A stretch of 35,063 nt of DNA from Anaerococcus sp. Its GTDB lineage: Bacteria; Bacillota; Clostridia; Tissierellales; Peptoniphilaceae. This document shows, in pieces, positions 8,088-17,411 of this stretch. The position numbers and the translations under genes were made by a program. The first letter of the stretch is position 1. Each line of letters opens with the position of its first letter. Where the stretch lies: positions 1-35,063 of the forward strand of contig NZ_JALEIL010000087.1 of assembly GCF_022770135.1 (NCBI RefSeq). Reading direction: 5' to 3'. The notes under the pieces were generated by a model. That model did not search any database and was not told the origin of the DNA. It saw only the letters and a list, made by a program, of their open reading frames with translations.

Positions 8088-11000
8088 TTTTACTCCTTAC
8101 TTTTTCGATTGTTTTTAATAGTTCATAGGTATCTAAAAGTTTGTTTCTAGATACTGGAATTTTAAATGCCGGATTAGTCGATAAATCAAGGGACATATCC
8201 CTTTCAAATGATTGATTAATCTCTGCCAATTCCTCAAAACTAAATGCATCTTTATTTTCGAAATATATGTTTACATTACCGCTTTTTTCTCTAATTTCAC
8301 TAAATAATAATTCATCTGCCAAAGATTTTATCAAGGAAATGTACATTAAATTATCTACCATTAGAGGTATATCACCATATACATCTATTAAGTCCGCGAC
8401 TAATTCATCATAATCTTCTTGATTTTGAATTCTTGCAATTCTATTATAAATCTCAATCTTTTGTGCTTGGTCTTCAATATAATAGTTAGGAATATATCCA
8501 TCTACTTTAATATCAATATACACATCAGATTTATCCTTAATCTCTACTTCCTTACCACTAGCTTTTTCTACTGCTTCTTGTAGGAATTTAACATATAGAT
8601 CATAACCTATAGCCTCAACATGGCCTGATTGACTCTCGCCTAGGAGATTTCCTGCTCCTCTCAATTCTAAATCTTTCATAGCTATTTTATAGCCTGAACC
8701 AAAATCTGAAAAGTCTCTAATAGATTTTAATCTTTTTTCACTGATCTCTGATAATATTTTTCCAGTTCTATAAGTAAAATAAGCGTAGGAGGATCTATTT
8801 CCTCTCCCGATTCTTCCCTTAAGCTGATATAGTTGTCCAAGTCCCATCATATCAGAGTCATAGATTATTATGGTATTTACATTTGATATATCCATCCCGG
8901 TTTCAATTATAGTTGTCGATAGGAGAATATCTATCTCACCATCTATAAATTCGAGCATTGTTTTTTCAATCTGTTTTGGACTGATCCTTCCATGAATTAT
9001 TGCTATATTTGCATCAGGAACAAGTTCTATTAGATGATTGTAGAGTTTTTCTATATCATTAACTCTATTATAGACAAAATAGACTTGGCCATTCCTGTTT
9101 AATTCTCTTTCTATAGCTTGTTTAATAATTCCATTATCATATTCAAGTACATAGGTATTTACAGGCATCCTTTCTTCTGGAGCTTCATCAAGGGTTGATA
9201 GGTCTCGAATGCCAGATAAGGACATCTGAAGGGTTCTTGGTATCGGAGTTGCAGATAAGGTCAAGACATCAAGTGATGATTTTAATTCTTTTAATTTCTC
9301 CTTATGCTTGACACCAAATCTCTGCTCTTCATCTATAATCAATAGGCCAAGATTTTTATATCCTACATCTTTTGATAGTAATCTGTGAGTTCCAATGATC
9401 AAATCAACCTTTCCTGCCTTTAACTCCTTAATTATCAGCTTATTTTTAGAAGCTGGGTTAAATCTTGAGATTACTTGTACGTTTACAGGAAACTTATCAA
9501 AACGCTTTTTTATAGTTTCATAATGTTGATTTGCAAGTATTGTAGTAGGAACTAGAAAGGCTACTTGATACCCATCCATAATTGCCTTAAAAGCAGCTCT
9601 TATTGCAACTTCCGTCTTGCCAAAACCCACATCCCCACATAGGAGTCTATCCATTGGTTTATCAGATTCCATGTCCTTTTTTATTTCTTCTATGGATCTT
9701 ATTTGAGAATAAGTTTCCTCATAAGGAAAAGAATTTTCAAACTCATTTTGCCAAGTAGTATCTTTCGAAAACGCGTGTCCCTTTATCTTTGATCTTTTAG
9801 CATACAATTCTACTAAATCATCCGCTATCTCATCAACTGCCTTTTTAGCTCTTGCCTTAGCTTTTTGCCAGGTTTGAGTTCCCAAAGACGAAAGTTTTGG
9901 GCTTTCCCCTCTACTTCCTATATACTTACTTATAAGGTTCATCTGATCTACTGGAACGAATAGCTTATCTGTTCCTCGATATTCAATAACAATAAAGTCT
10001 TTTTCAATATTATTTACTTCAATTTTCTCAAGACCCTTATATATACCGATACCGTTATTTTCATGAACAACATAATCTCCAATTTCAAGATCGGAATAAT
10101 TTATAATATCCCTAGAAGAAGTCTTGTTCTTGGACTTTTTCTTTCGAGCCTTTCTTTCACTACCATAAATTTCCTTATGGGTAAAAACATAAAAGTCTAG
10201 ATCATCAATATAATATCCACTACTACTCGTAGCATTTGCGATTTGTATAGGGATTTTCTCGAAGCTTTCACCTATGTCGACTTTTGAAACCTGCGTATAA
10301 TCTTTTTCTAAATAGGCATCCATCAGCTGAGAAGCAGTTTTTTCATTCCCTTCAAGTATTAATACCTTTTTGCCGCTATTAGCAAGTTCTATTGTCCTAT
10401 CTATAAAATAATCCACCCTTCGGTTGAAATTTTCCGATTCTATAGTTTTTAGCTCGATGATCTTTCTGGGATTAAAAAACTTTGATTTTTTTAGAATAGA
10501 TGTTAGGTTTATTATTCTAAACTTATCTATTTGTTCATAAATATCATCAATCAGTATTCTTGCATGCTCAAAAGATTTGAAAACTTCGTTATTCTCCATT
10601 TGTAGACTCAAATCTTCGAGGAAATTTTCATAAAAGTTATCATAGTCTTCTATAACTCTAGCAACATCATCAAAAAATATCAGACAACTCTTTGGGATGT
10701 AATCTAAGAAACTAGAATAGTCATCCTTTCTATAGGAATTTACAAGGTCAATATTACTAACAAACATACTCTCTTCAATAAAAGCTATAATTTGTTTATA
10801 TTTATCTATGAGCTTCTGTCGATTTATTTCATTTGAATAATTATTTAAAGACATTATTTCTCTGTTAATATTTTTTATAACCTTATCGTAATCGTCTTTT
10901 GAATATATAAGTTCAGTAACAGGGCTAATTTCAGCCTCGGAAATCTTTTCTATTGTTCTTTGACTATCCTTATCAAATAATCTTATGGAGTCTACTTCGT

Positions 11001-11589
11001 CATCAAATAGTTCAATTCTAACTGGATTGTCGTATGAAACGGGCCAGAAATCTATAATAGAACCTCTCTTAGCAAAGTCTCCCTTATTTTCTACAAGAGA
11101 ATTTGCTGTATAGTTAAGATTTATTAGATTTTCAATGAAGTTATTAACATCAATAATATCTTCATCTTTTATTTTAACAAAAGACATGTTAAATTTATCT
11201 AAAGTAGTTAATTTATTTGTTATAGCCTTAAGTGTAGTTATGACTATAAATTTATCCCTCTTTGCAAGCTTAGTTAAAACTTCCATCCTTTGAGAAAGCT
11301 TTTTGTTATCTATTGACTTAATATTATAAAAATTAATATCTAAGCTTGGAAATAGATATGCTTGATTTTCTCTAATACCATTTATGCTATCATAATATAT
11401 TTCCGCTCTTTTTTCGTTTTCTGCTATTATAACAATGCTCTCTTCAAACTTTTCAAACAAAGCAAGGACTAAGTGAGGCTTGAAACCATCAGTTAGTCCT
11501 GATAAATATATAGGTGAATAATCATCTATATTATTTTCTATTTGCTTAACTTGCTCTAAAGAGTTGATATTTTCTAATAATTTATTCAT
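8077..11589 (-). CDS. mfd: Transcription-repair coupling factor Mfd
   Basis: This ATPase pushes RNA polymerase off lesions and recruits UvrA. Its 1,170 residues are full length. The N-terminal UvrB-like modules come first. The polymerase-interacting domain follows (DYVVHENNGIGIYKGLEKI to DKLFVPVDQMNLISKYIG). The RecG-like motor has Walker A GDVGFGKTEVA, DEEQRFG, SATPIPRTLQMSL and QLKGRIGRGNRSSYAYF, then the translocation motif KDLELRGAGNLLGESQSG and the C-terminal UvrA-masking domain. The ORF track starts at a TTG (11,592). The adjacent ATG at 11,589 sits better behind GGAAG and is used here. It overlaps the end of pth and the start of prsA. Confidence 0.97.
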   Translation of the reverse strand: MNKLLENINSLEQVKQIENNIDDYSPIYLSGLTDGFKPHLVLALFEKFEESIVIIAENEKRAEIYYDSINGIRENQAYLFPSLDINFYNIKSIDNKKLSQRMEVLTKLAKRDKFIVITTLKAITNKLTTLDKFNMSFVKIKDEDIIDVNNFIENLINLNYTANSLVENKGDFAKRGSIIDFWPVSYDNPVRIELFDDEVDSIRLFDKDSQRTIEKISEAEISPVTELIYSKDDYDKVIKNINREIMSLNNYSNEINRQKLIDKYKQIIAFIEESMFVSNIDLVNSYRKDDYSSFLDYIPKSCLIFFDDVARVIEDYDNFYENFLEDLSLQMENNEVFKSFEHARILIDDIYEQIDKFRIINLTSILKKSKFFNPRKIIELKTIESENFNRRVDYFIDRTIELANSGKKVLILEGNEKTASQLMDAYLEKDYTQVSKVDIGESFEKIPIQIANATSSSGYYIDDLDFYVFTHKEIYGSERKARKKKSKNKTSSRDIINYSDLEIGDYVVHENNGIGIYKGLEKIEVNNIEKDFIVIEYRGTDKLFVPVDQMNLISKYIGSRGESPKLSSLGTQTWQKAKARAKKAVDEIADDLVELYAKRSKIKGHAFSKDTTWQNEFENSFPYEETYSQIRSIEEIKKDMESDKPMDRLLCGDVGFGKTEVAIRAAFKAIMDGYQVAFLVPTTILANQHYETIKKRFDKFPVNVQVISRFNPASKNKLIIKELKAGKVDLIIGTHRLLSKDVGYKNLGLLIIDEEQRFGVKHKEKLKELKSSLDVLTLSATPIPRTLQMSLSGIRDLSTLDEAPEERMPVNTYVLEYDNGIIKQAIERELNRNGQVYFVYNRVNDIEKLYNHLIELVPDANIAIIHGRISPKQIEKTMLEFIDGEIDILLSTTIIETGMDISNVNTIIIYDSDMMGLGQLYQLKGRIGRGNRSSYAYFTYRTGKILSEISEKRLKSIRDFSDFGSGYKIAMKDLELRGAGNLLGESQSGHVEAIGYDLYVKFLQEAVEKASGKEVEIKDKSDVYIDIKVDGYIPNYYIEDQAQKIEIYNRIARIQNQEDYDELVADLIDVYGDIPLMVDNLMYISLIKSLADELLFSEIREKSGNVNIYFENKDAFSFEELAEINQSFERDMSLDLSTNPAFKIPVSRNKLLDTYELLKTIEKVRSKNEK

Positions 11590-12169
11590 CAATATCTTCC
11601 ACTAATCTAACAGAATTGTACAGATTCATTGAATTATCAATATTTTCTTCTATTATAGTTTCGATAGATTTGCTCGCTATATCAATTTCTTTTCGTATTA
11701 TTTCAGCTTCTTTTTCACTAAAGCCACTAAGCACAAAGTTTGCCAAATCCATATATTCTGGTTTCTTTCCTACTGCAATCTTTATCCTTGGGAAAGAGTC
11801 ATCTTGGATTTGAAAAATGATGGACTTCATTCCATTATGGGTTCCTGCGGATCCTTTCTTTCTAATTCTTATACTTCCAAAATCTATATCTATATCGTCA
11901 TAAATAACGATCAGCTTGTCAGTATCAAATTTATAGAAATTCTTTAAGTCCCTTACAGCTTCTCCTGAATTATTCATGTATGTTTGTGGTTTTACAAGCA
12001 TTACTTTATGGCCAGAAATTGTTCCCTGGCCATAAAGTGACTTGAATTTAGATTTTTTGACATCAATATTATGTTTTCTAGCAAGATAATCAATAGTCAA
12101 AAACCCAACATTATGTCTTGTATTCTCGTATTTTAATCCAGGATTACCTAATCCTACGATATAATACAT
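11582..12169 (-). CDS. pth: Peptidyl-tRNA hydrolase
   Basis: This enzyme cleaves peptidyl-tRNA released from ribosomes so the tRNA can be reused. The 195 residues are usual. YIVGLGNPGLKYENTRHNVGF carries the conserved Asn (9) and the catalytic His (19). VKPQTYMNNSGEAV and the catalytic Asp region VIYDDIDIDFGSIRIRKKGSAGTHNGMKSI are intact. It is in a TAATG overlap with prs upstream and overlaps mfd downstream, the normal Firmicutes order. Confidence 0.97.
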   Translation of the reverse strand: MYYIVGLGNPGLKYENTRHNVGFLTIDYLARKHNIDVKKSKFKSLYGQGTISGHKVMLVKPQTYMNNSGEAVRDLKNFYKFDTDKLIVIYDDIDIDFGSIRIRKKGSAGTHNGMKSIIFQIQDDSFPRIKIAVGKKPEYMDLANFVLSGFSEKEAEIIRKEIDIASKSIETIIEENIDNSMNLYNSVRLVEDIDE

Positions 12170-13158
12170 TATCTACCGTCCACAAAGAGTCCACTTATTG
12201 ATTCATAAGTATTAATTCTGTGAATTGCTTCAGATAATAAAGGAGCTATAGACATTTGAGTGATTTTATCAATTTTCTTATCTTCACTCAAGGCAATAGT
12301 GTCAGTGATTACTACTTCTTTTACATTTGATCTATTTATTTTATCAATTGCATCACCACTAAATACACCATGAGTTGCAACTAGATAAACGTCTTTTGCA
12401 CCACTATTAATTAAGAAATCACCTGCATTTGTAATTGTTCCAGCAGTATCGATCATATCATCAACAATTATTGCGTGTTTACCCTTGAAGTCTCCTATAA
12501 CTGACATAACTTCAGAAACATTTGGTTTTGGTCTTCTCTTCTCAATTATGGCTATAGGTAGCTTTAAATAGTCCGCAAACTCTCTTGCTCTTCTAACCCC
12601 TCCTAGATCAGGGCTTACTACTACAAATTCATCTGGCCTATCATAAGCAATATCCTTAAAATGAGTTGAAAGATGTCTTATAGCAGAGAAATGGTCAACA
12701 GGTATATCAAAATATCCTTGGATTTGTCCAGCGTGAAGGTCCATTGTGATAACCCTATCAGCTCCTGCTACTGTAAGCAGATTTGCTACAAGCTTCGCAG
12801 TAATTGGCTCACGACCCCTAGTCTTTCTATCCTGTCTAGCATATCCGTAATAAGGAATAATCGCATTTACGTATCCTGCAGATGCTCTTCTACAAGCATC
12901 AATCATAATAAGTAATTCCATCAAATTGTCATTGGTTGGATTAGATGTTGGTTGCATTATAAAAACATCCTTACCTCTGATTGATTCATTTATTTTGATA
13001 GAAATCTCTCCATCTTTAATTTTTTCGATATCTGCTTCAGTTAGTTTAACTCCTAGATGTTTAGCTACACTTTCAGCGAGTTTCCTATTAGAGTTTCCTG
13101 TTAAAAGCTTCAATTCCCCTCTTTGAATATATGAGCCTCTATTACAGTTTGATGTCAT
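12169..13158 (-). CDS. prs: Ribose-phosphate pyrophosphokinase (PRPP synthetase)
   Basis: This enzyme transfers pyrophosphate from ATP to ribose 5-phosphate, giving PRPP for purine, pyrimidine, NAD, His and Trp synthesis. The 329 residues include a slightly long N-terminus (MTSNCNRGSYIQRG) before the family start LKLLTGNSNRKLAESVAKHLG. The catalytic region YYGYARQDRKTRGREPITAK, the metal-binding MDLHAGQIQGYFDIPVDH, and the PRPP loop IIVDDMIDTAGTI are complete. Upstream rpiB makes its substrate ribose 5-phosphate, so the cluster is functionally coherent. The gene overlaps glmU by 4 bases (ATGA) and pth by 1 (TAATG). GGAGAG precedes the ATG. Confidence 0.97.
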   Translation of the reverse strand: MTSNCNRGSYIQRGELKLLTGNSNRKLAESVAKHLGVKLTEADIEKIKDGEISIKINESIRGKDVFIMQPTSNPTNDNLMELLIMIDACRRASAGYVNAIIPYYGYARQDRKTRGREPITAKLVANLLTVAGADRVITMDLHAGQIQGYFDIPVDHFSAIRHLSTHFKDIAYDRPDEFVVVSPDLGGVRRAREFADYLKLPIAIIEKRRPKPNVSEVMSVIGDFKGKHAIIVDDMIDTAGTITNAGDFLINSGAKDVYLVATHGVFSGDAIDKINRSNVKEVVITDTIALSEDKKIDKITQMSIAPLLSEAIHRINTYESISGLFVDGR

Positions 13159-14549
13159 TTTCTCTCCTTTAACTTTTCTTGATCTCTTTTTTTCTTTTTA
13201 TCTACATAGCCTGCAATGTTTTTTTGCTCTGCTCTTTCTATTGATAGCTCTCCCTTATCAATATCTTTGGTGATAGTAGATCCTGCTGCTACATATCCTT
13301 CAGAAGCAATGTTTACTGGTGCTACTATATTAGAATTTGATCCTATAAAAGCACCATCTCCAACTACAGACCTATGTTTAAATTTACCATCATAGTTAAC
13401 AAAAATCACGCCACAACCGACATTAATATCTTTACCTAGATCACAATCTCCTATATAAGCTAAGTGTCCAGCCTTGCAACCATCACCCATCCTAGCATTT
13501 TTAACCTCTACAAAATTGCCGATGTGAACATTCTTACCCAAATGCGCCTTTGGTCTAAGATGTGAATATGGTCCGATGTTACTAGATTCTTCCATGATAG
13601 ATTTTTCTATTACAGAATTGTCTATTCTCACATTATCGTAAATTATTGAATCTTCAATTCTAGAAGAGCCCTCAATAACACAATTAGATCCAATCTCTGT
13701 CCCACCTAGGATTTTAACATTTCCTGATATCACTGTGTCTTGACCAATTTTTACTCCAGGTTCAATTGTAACTGTATCTGGTGTCTCAATTATTACTCCA
13801 TCGAGCATGTATTCTTCGTTTACTCTTTGTCTAAGAATTCTACTTGCCTTAGCAAGTTCCTTTTTATTATTTATTCCATAGAACAAGTCAGCGTCTTCAT
13901 TCATAAAAGCCATTGATTTTTCATTTTTTTTATTAAGAATTTCGATGCAATCGGTTAAGTATAATTCGTTCTGGTCATTATCCGCGTCTATTTCTTTAAT
14001 AGCATTCTTAAGAGAAGCTCCATTAAAAATATAAATACCTGTATTTATTTCATCAATATCTAATTGATCATCTCTAAGGTCCCTGTGTTCGGTAATTTGT
14101 AAGAAGTCATAGTTCTTATCTCTAATTATTCTTCCATAGCCAGTTGGATCTGAAACTTTAGTAGATAAGACAGATACACTTACCTTATTTTCTATATGAC
14201 TATCTACGAACTCCTCGAGTGCACCCTTAGTTATAAGTGGTATATCTCCATTTAAAACAAGAACCTCATCATTATCTTCTATATAATCGCTGCATAGGCT
14301 TACAGCATAGCCAGTTCCATAAGGGAATTCTGGACCTATTTGTTGCTCAATTATCTTACAAGAATCGAACATTTCACTTATAGCGTCTTTATTTTTACCG
14401 GCGATAATGATAGTTTCAGAATTTTTCAAATTGCTTGCATCGTAGACGTATCTAATTATTTCTTTATTGAGTAACTTGTGAAGGACCTTGCTGGTAGATG
14501 ATTTCATCCTGGTTCCTTCACCTGCTGCCATTATTATTACTTTCAACAT
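13155..14549 (-). CDS. glmU: Bifunctional N-acetylglucosamine-1-phosphate uridyltransferase / glucosamine-1-phosphate acetyltransferase
   Basis: GlmU acetylates glucosamine-1-phosphate and couples it to UTP, giving UDP-GlcNAc for peptidoglycan. The 464 residues match the family. The uridyltransferase half has IIMAAGEGTRMKSSTSKVLHKL, the family signature at residues 5-26, and YGTGYAVSLCSDYI. The left-handed beta-helix starts near residue 250 with repeated hexads such as TVTIEPGVKIGQDTVIS. The acetyltransferase site includes YSHLRPKAHLGKNVHIGNFVEVKNA. There is no strong SD, and the start lies 3 bases after deoD, so it probably depends on coupling. The Lys-rich tail KKKKRDQEKLKERK is ordinary. 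Confidence 0.97.
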   Translation of the reverse strand: MLKVIIMAAGEGTRMKSSTSKVLHKLLNKEIIRYVYDASNLKNSETIIIAGKNKDAISEMFDSCKIIEQQIGPEFPYGTGYAVSLCSDYIEDNDEVLVLNGDIPLITKGALEEFVDSHIENKVSVSVLSTKVSDPTGYGRIIRDKNYDFLQITEHRDLRDDQLDIDEINTGIYIFNGASLKNAIKEIDADNDQNELYLTDCIEILNKKNEKSMAFMNEDADLFYGINNKKELAKASRILRQRVNEEYMLDGVIIETPDTVTIEPGVKIGQDTVISGNVKILGGTEIGSNCVIEGSSRIEDSIIYDNVRIDNSVIEKSIMEESSNIGPYSHLRPKAHLGKNVHIGNFVEVKNARMGDGCKAGHLAYIGDCDLGKDINVGCGVIFVNYDGKFKHRSVVGDGAFIGSNSNIVAPVNIASEGYVAAGSTITKDIDKGELSIERAEQKNIAGYVDKKKKRDQEKLKERK

Positions 14550-14552
14550 ATA

Positions 14553-15272
14553 TTATTCCGGTGCAACTTCAAGAGCAAGTTCCATCATATTTGTGTACGA
14601 TGTTTGTCTATTTTCAGCACTATCAGCTACGTTTTCAACTAGAGAATCACTAATTGTAAATATTCCAAGGCCTCTCTTGCCATGTTTTCTAGCGGCCATA
14701 AATAGGCCATATGATTCCATTTCTACGCATAAAATGTCATATTTCTGTAGGTTTTTAAAAACTTCTTTTGGCATATCATTGTAAAATTGGTCTGATGAAT
14801 GAACTTGTCCGCAATGGGTAGTATAGCCTAATTCATTTGATTTCTCGTATGCTTGTAATAATAAGTTGAAATCTGGTGTTGATGAAAAATGTATATTTCC
14901 AAATAGATTATCGTTGATAGATGATTCAGAACAAGCAGATGATGCAATTACAATATCGTGTAGTTTAACATCTTTTTGCATAGAACCAGCTGTTCCTACT
15001 CTAATAATAGTATCTACGTCATAAAATTGAAATAATTCGTTGTAATAAATCATTGATGATGGAATTCCCATTCCACTTCCCATAACAGAAACTCTTTTTC
15101 CCTTATAGTAACCTGTATATCCAAGCATTCCTCTTGTTTCGTTAAACTGAGTAACATCTGTTAAGAAATTATCCGCAATATATTTTGCTCTAAGAGGATC
15201 TCCTGGCATCAGAACTGTCTTTGCAATTTGATCAGCACTTGTTGCTGATATGTGTGGTGTAGGTATAGTCAA
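14553..15272 (-). CDS. deoD: Purine-nucleoside phosphorylase, DeoD type
   Basis: This enzyme splits purine nucleosides with phosphate, giving base and (deoxy)ribose-1-phosphate. The 239 residues fit the hexameric DeoD class. TPHISATSADQIAKTVLMPGDPLRAKYIA holds the conserved His and phosphate-binding Gly-Asp-Pro. VMGSGMGIPSSMIYYNEL, IRVGTAGSM, VEMESYGLFMAARKHGKRGLGIFTISDSLV contain the purine-binding Glu and catalytic Asp. The start is TTG at 15,272, behind AAAGGAGAT at normal distance. It lies between rpiB and glmU, so its sugar product can enter the pentose route next to rpiB and prs. Confidence 0.96.
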   Translation of the reverse strand: MTIPTPHISATSADQIAKTVLMPGDPLRAKYIADNFLTDVTQFNETRGMLGYTGYYKGKRVSVMGSGMGIPSSMIYYNELFQFYDVDTIIRVGTAGSMQKDVKLHDIVIASSACSESSINDNLFGNIHFSSTPDFNLLLQAYEKSNELGYTTHCGQVHSSDQFYNDMPKEVFKNLQKYDILCVEMESYGLFMAARKHGKRGLGIFTISDSLVENVADSAENRQTSYTNMMELALEVAPE

Positions 15273-15339
15273 ATTTATCTCCTTTAAAATATTCTCACTT
15301 ATATAATAACATTTTTTATGAAAATTTAAAACAAGACTC

Positions 15340-15789
15340 CTAAGCTTTATTGGATTTTTCTATGTCCATAATCTTATTTACTCTTCGTTGATGTCTTCCG
15401 CCTTCAAATTTAGTATTCACAAATTCATCTACAATCATTCTACATGTTTCAGAACCAATAACACGAGCTCCCATGCATAGGGTATTAGCATTATTATGAG
15501 CCCTACTCATTCTTGCTGAGTAAGCTTCAGAAACACACGCCGCCCTAATTCCTTGTATCTTATTCGCTGAAATGCTCATACCAAGTCCAGTACCACAAAT
15601 TAAGATGGCAAAATCAGCTCTTCCTTTAACCACCTCGGTGCAAGCTTTTTTTGCATAATCGCTATAATCTACAGACTCACTGTTGTAAGCTCCTACATGA
15701 TAAACCTCATGCCCTAGTTTTTCTAATTCATCCTTAACTACTTCTTCTAAATCAAGACCTCCATGGTCGTTTCCTATTACATATTTCAT
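15340..15789 (-). CDS. rpiB: Ribose-5-phosphate isomerase B
   Basis: RpiB interconverts ribulose 5-phosphate and ribose 5-phosphate. The 149 residues match. IGNDHGGLDLEEVVKDEL is the family start. The catalytic Cys lies in ILICGTGLGMSISANK (65). His 98 is in RMSRAHNNANTLCMGARVIG, and Arg residues of GGRHQRRVNKI bind phosphate. GalAB or allose-isomerase family relatives look alike, but the context with deoD and prs favours ribose 5-phosphate. AAAGGAGAG precedes the ATG. It is the first gene of the long minus-strand series. Confidence 0.92.
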   Translation of the reverse strand: MKYVIGNDHGGLDLEEVVKDELEKLGHEVYHVGAYNSESVDYSDYAKKACTEVVKGRADFAILICGTGLGMSISANKIQGIRAACVSEAYSARMSRAHNNANTLCMGARVIGSETCRMIVDEFVNTKFEGGRHQRRVNKIMDIEKSNKA

Positions 15790-15807
15790 ATTCTCTCCTT
15801 TGCTATT

Positions 15808-15835
15808 AATATACTTTTAGCTAAGTTCTAATCAA
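15808..15835 (-). promoter_or_regulatory. Candidate promoter of rpiB
   Basis: On the minus strand, TTGATT (15,835-15,830) and TATATT (15,813-15,808) are spaced by 16 bases, shortly before the SD of rpiB. The match is moderate. Confidence 0.45.
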
Positions 15836-15848
15836 TTATTAATATCAC

Positions 15849-15881
15849 TTGACTCACTTTATTATATAAATATGGTATAAT
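15849..15881 (+). promoter_or_regulatory. Extended -10 promoter of murC
   Basis: TGGTATAAT (15,873-15,881) is a full extended -10. TTGACT (15,849-15,854) is present, but 21 bases away, too far for an ordinary -35, so the extended -10 probably carries the promoter. The sequence ACACCCATACGGTAT begins 4 bases after the -10. Confidence 0.65.
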
Positions 15882-15922
15882 AAAAACACCCATACGGTAT
15901 AGATAATAACTAAGGAGAATAT

Positions 15923-17311
15923 ATGTTTAAATTTGATTTAGATAGACATGATTATAAATACATTCATTTTATTGGAGTTGGCGGCATATCAATGAGTGGA
16001 CTAGCTCAATTACTTTTGGCTAAAGGTTATGAGGTTTCTGGATCTGATAGGTCAGACAGTAATATTATCAATCATCTAAGAGAACTTGGAGTTAAGATAT
16101 CAATAGGACAAAAGGGAGAAAATATAACAAATCCTGACCTAGTAATATATACAGACGCTATCTTAGATGATAACGAAGAATTAATAGCTGCAAAAAAGCT
16201 TAATGTACCAGTTGTAACAAGAGGTGTATTTCTTGGGGCATTGATGAGAAATTATAAAAATTCTATTGCAGTATCTGGATCTCACGGTAAGTCTACCACA
16301 ACTTCTATGATTTCTAAGATTTTAATGCACTCTGATAAAGACGCTACTATCCTGCTAGGTGGTGAATTAGATGAAATGAAGGGTAATGTTAGGGTTGGTA
16401 GTGAAGAATACTTGGTAACTGAGGCTTGTGAATATAAGGGAAATATCAGATATTACTATCCACAAACATTAATAGTTTTAAATATTGACGAAGACCACCT
16501 AGACTATTACAGGGACCTAGACGATATTGTAGATACATTTAGAGAGTACTTATCTAACCAAGATGAAAACTCAATGACTATTACAAACTTAAATGAAGAA
16601 AACAATAGATTGATTTTTAATTCTGTAAAAGGAAAGTTAATAACTTACGCACAAGAAAACGAAGAAGCTGACTATTGTGCTTTCAATATAAAATTTGACG
16701 AAATTGGTAGACCTAACTTCGATTTAAGGATGAGAAATGGAGATATAGAACACTTTGAATTAGGTGTTATTGGAAGACATAATATTAATAACGCTATGGC
16801 TTCAATTGTTGCCACCTACGAAAATGGAATTGATATTGAAACTATTAGAAAAAACATTCTAAAATACGAAGGACTCGATAGAAGAATGCAGATCATAGGA
16901 GAGGTTGATGATGCAACAATAATGACCGATTACGGTCACCATCCTTCAGAGATTAAAGTTACCCTAGATGCCTTAAAAGAGCATACTAAAGGCCGTCTAA
17001 TTTGTGTGTGGCAACCTCACACCTACAGTAGGACCAAGGCATTGTTTGACGACTTCTTGACTTGCTTCGATTCTAGTGATGAAGTGATTATAACCGATAT
17101 TTATGCTGCAAGAGAAAAGTTTGATCCAAGTATTCATTCAAAAGATGTTGTTGATGCTTTGGTAAAAAAAGGAATAAATGCAAAATATATTGGTGAGTTT
17201 GAAGATTGTAGAGATTATATTTACAAGAAAATTAAAAAAGATGACTTAGTTCTCACAACAGGTTGTGGTAATCCTGATGTTTTGGCGAGAATGATTGTCG
17301 AAGATAAGTAA
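15923..17311 (+). CDS. murC: UDP-N-acetylmuramate--L-alanine ligase
   Basis: This enzyme adds the first amino acid, L-Ala, to UDP-MurNAc using ATP. The 462 residues are full length. The N-terminal Rossmann domain has HFIGVGGISMSGLAQLLLAKGYEVSGSDRSDS (15-46). The P-loop is SGSHGKSTT (118-126). Mur-ligase marks follow: LDEDH-type LNIDEDHLDYY, LGVIGRHNINNAMA and TDYGHHPSEIKVTL, and PHTYSRTKALF. AAGGAGA lies upstream of the ATG. It stands alone on the plus strand between two minus-strand operons; alr, which supplies the D-alanine branch, faces it downstream. Confidence 0.97.
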   Translation: MFKFDLDRHDYKYIHFIGVGGISMSGLAQLLLAKGYEVSGSDRSDSNIINHLRELGVKISIGQKGENITNPDLVIYTDAILDDNEELIAAKKLNVPVVTRGVFLGALMRNYKNSIAVSGSHGKSTTTSMISKILMHSDKDATILLGGELDEMKGNVRVGSEEYLVTEACEYKGNIRYYYPQTLIVLNIDEDHLDYYRDLDDIVDTFREYLSNQDENSMTITNLNEENNRLIFNSVKGKLITYAQENEEADYCAFNIKFDEIGRPNFDLRMRNGDIEHFELGVIGRHNINNAMASIVATYENGIDIETIRKNILKYEGLDRRMQIIGEVDDATIMTDYGHHPSEIKVTLDALKEHTKGRLICVWQPHTYSRTKALFDDFLTCFDSSDEVIITDIYAAREKFDPSIHSKDVVDALVKKGINAKYIGEFEDCRDYIYKKIKKDDLVLTTGCGNPDVLARMIVEDK

Positions 17312-17326
17312 ATATTGTATTTAAAC

Positions 17327-17397
17327 AGAGCTGTTAGTAAGAAAGAAATTTGCTTCTAATAAATAAGAAGAATTTTCCTTCTTAAACAGCTCTTTTA
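17327..17397. terminator. Long-armed hairpin between converging murC and mazF
   Basis: AGAGCTGTT (17,327-17,335) pairs perfectly with AACAGCTCT (17,385-17,393), followed by TTTTATG. The interior holds a second hairpin, AAGAAG / CTTCTT (17,367-17,384 region). It is likely the murC terminator and perhaps the mazF one. The wide loop is unusual for a simple terminator. Confidence 0.5.
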
Positions 17398-17411
17398 TGT
17401 ATTAAGTAAGT

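Noticed and set aside
12673-12915. Plus-strand 80-residue ORF
   Set aside because: It is antisense to prs, which is clearly coding, and it has no recognisable motif.
15273-15339. Separate promoter for deoD
   Set aside because: TTGTTT and TATTAT-like words exist, but the spacing is 19-20 bases and the match is poor; transcription from rpiB is simpler.
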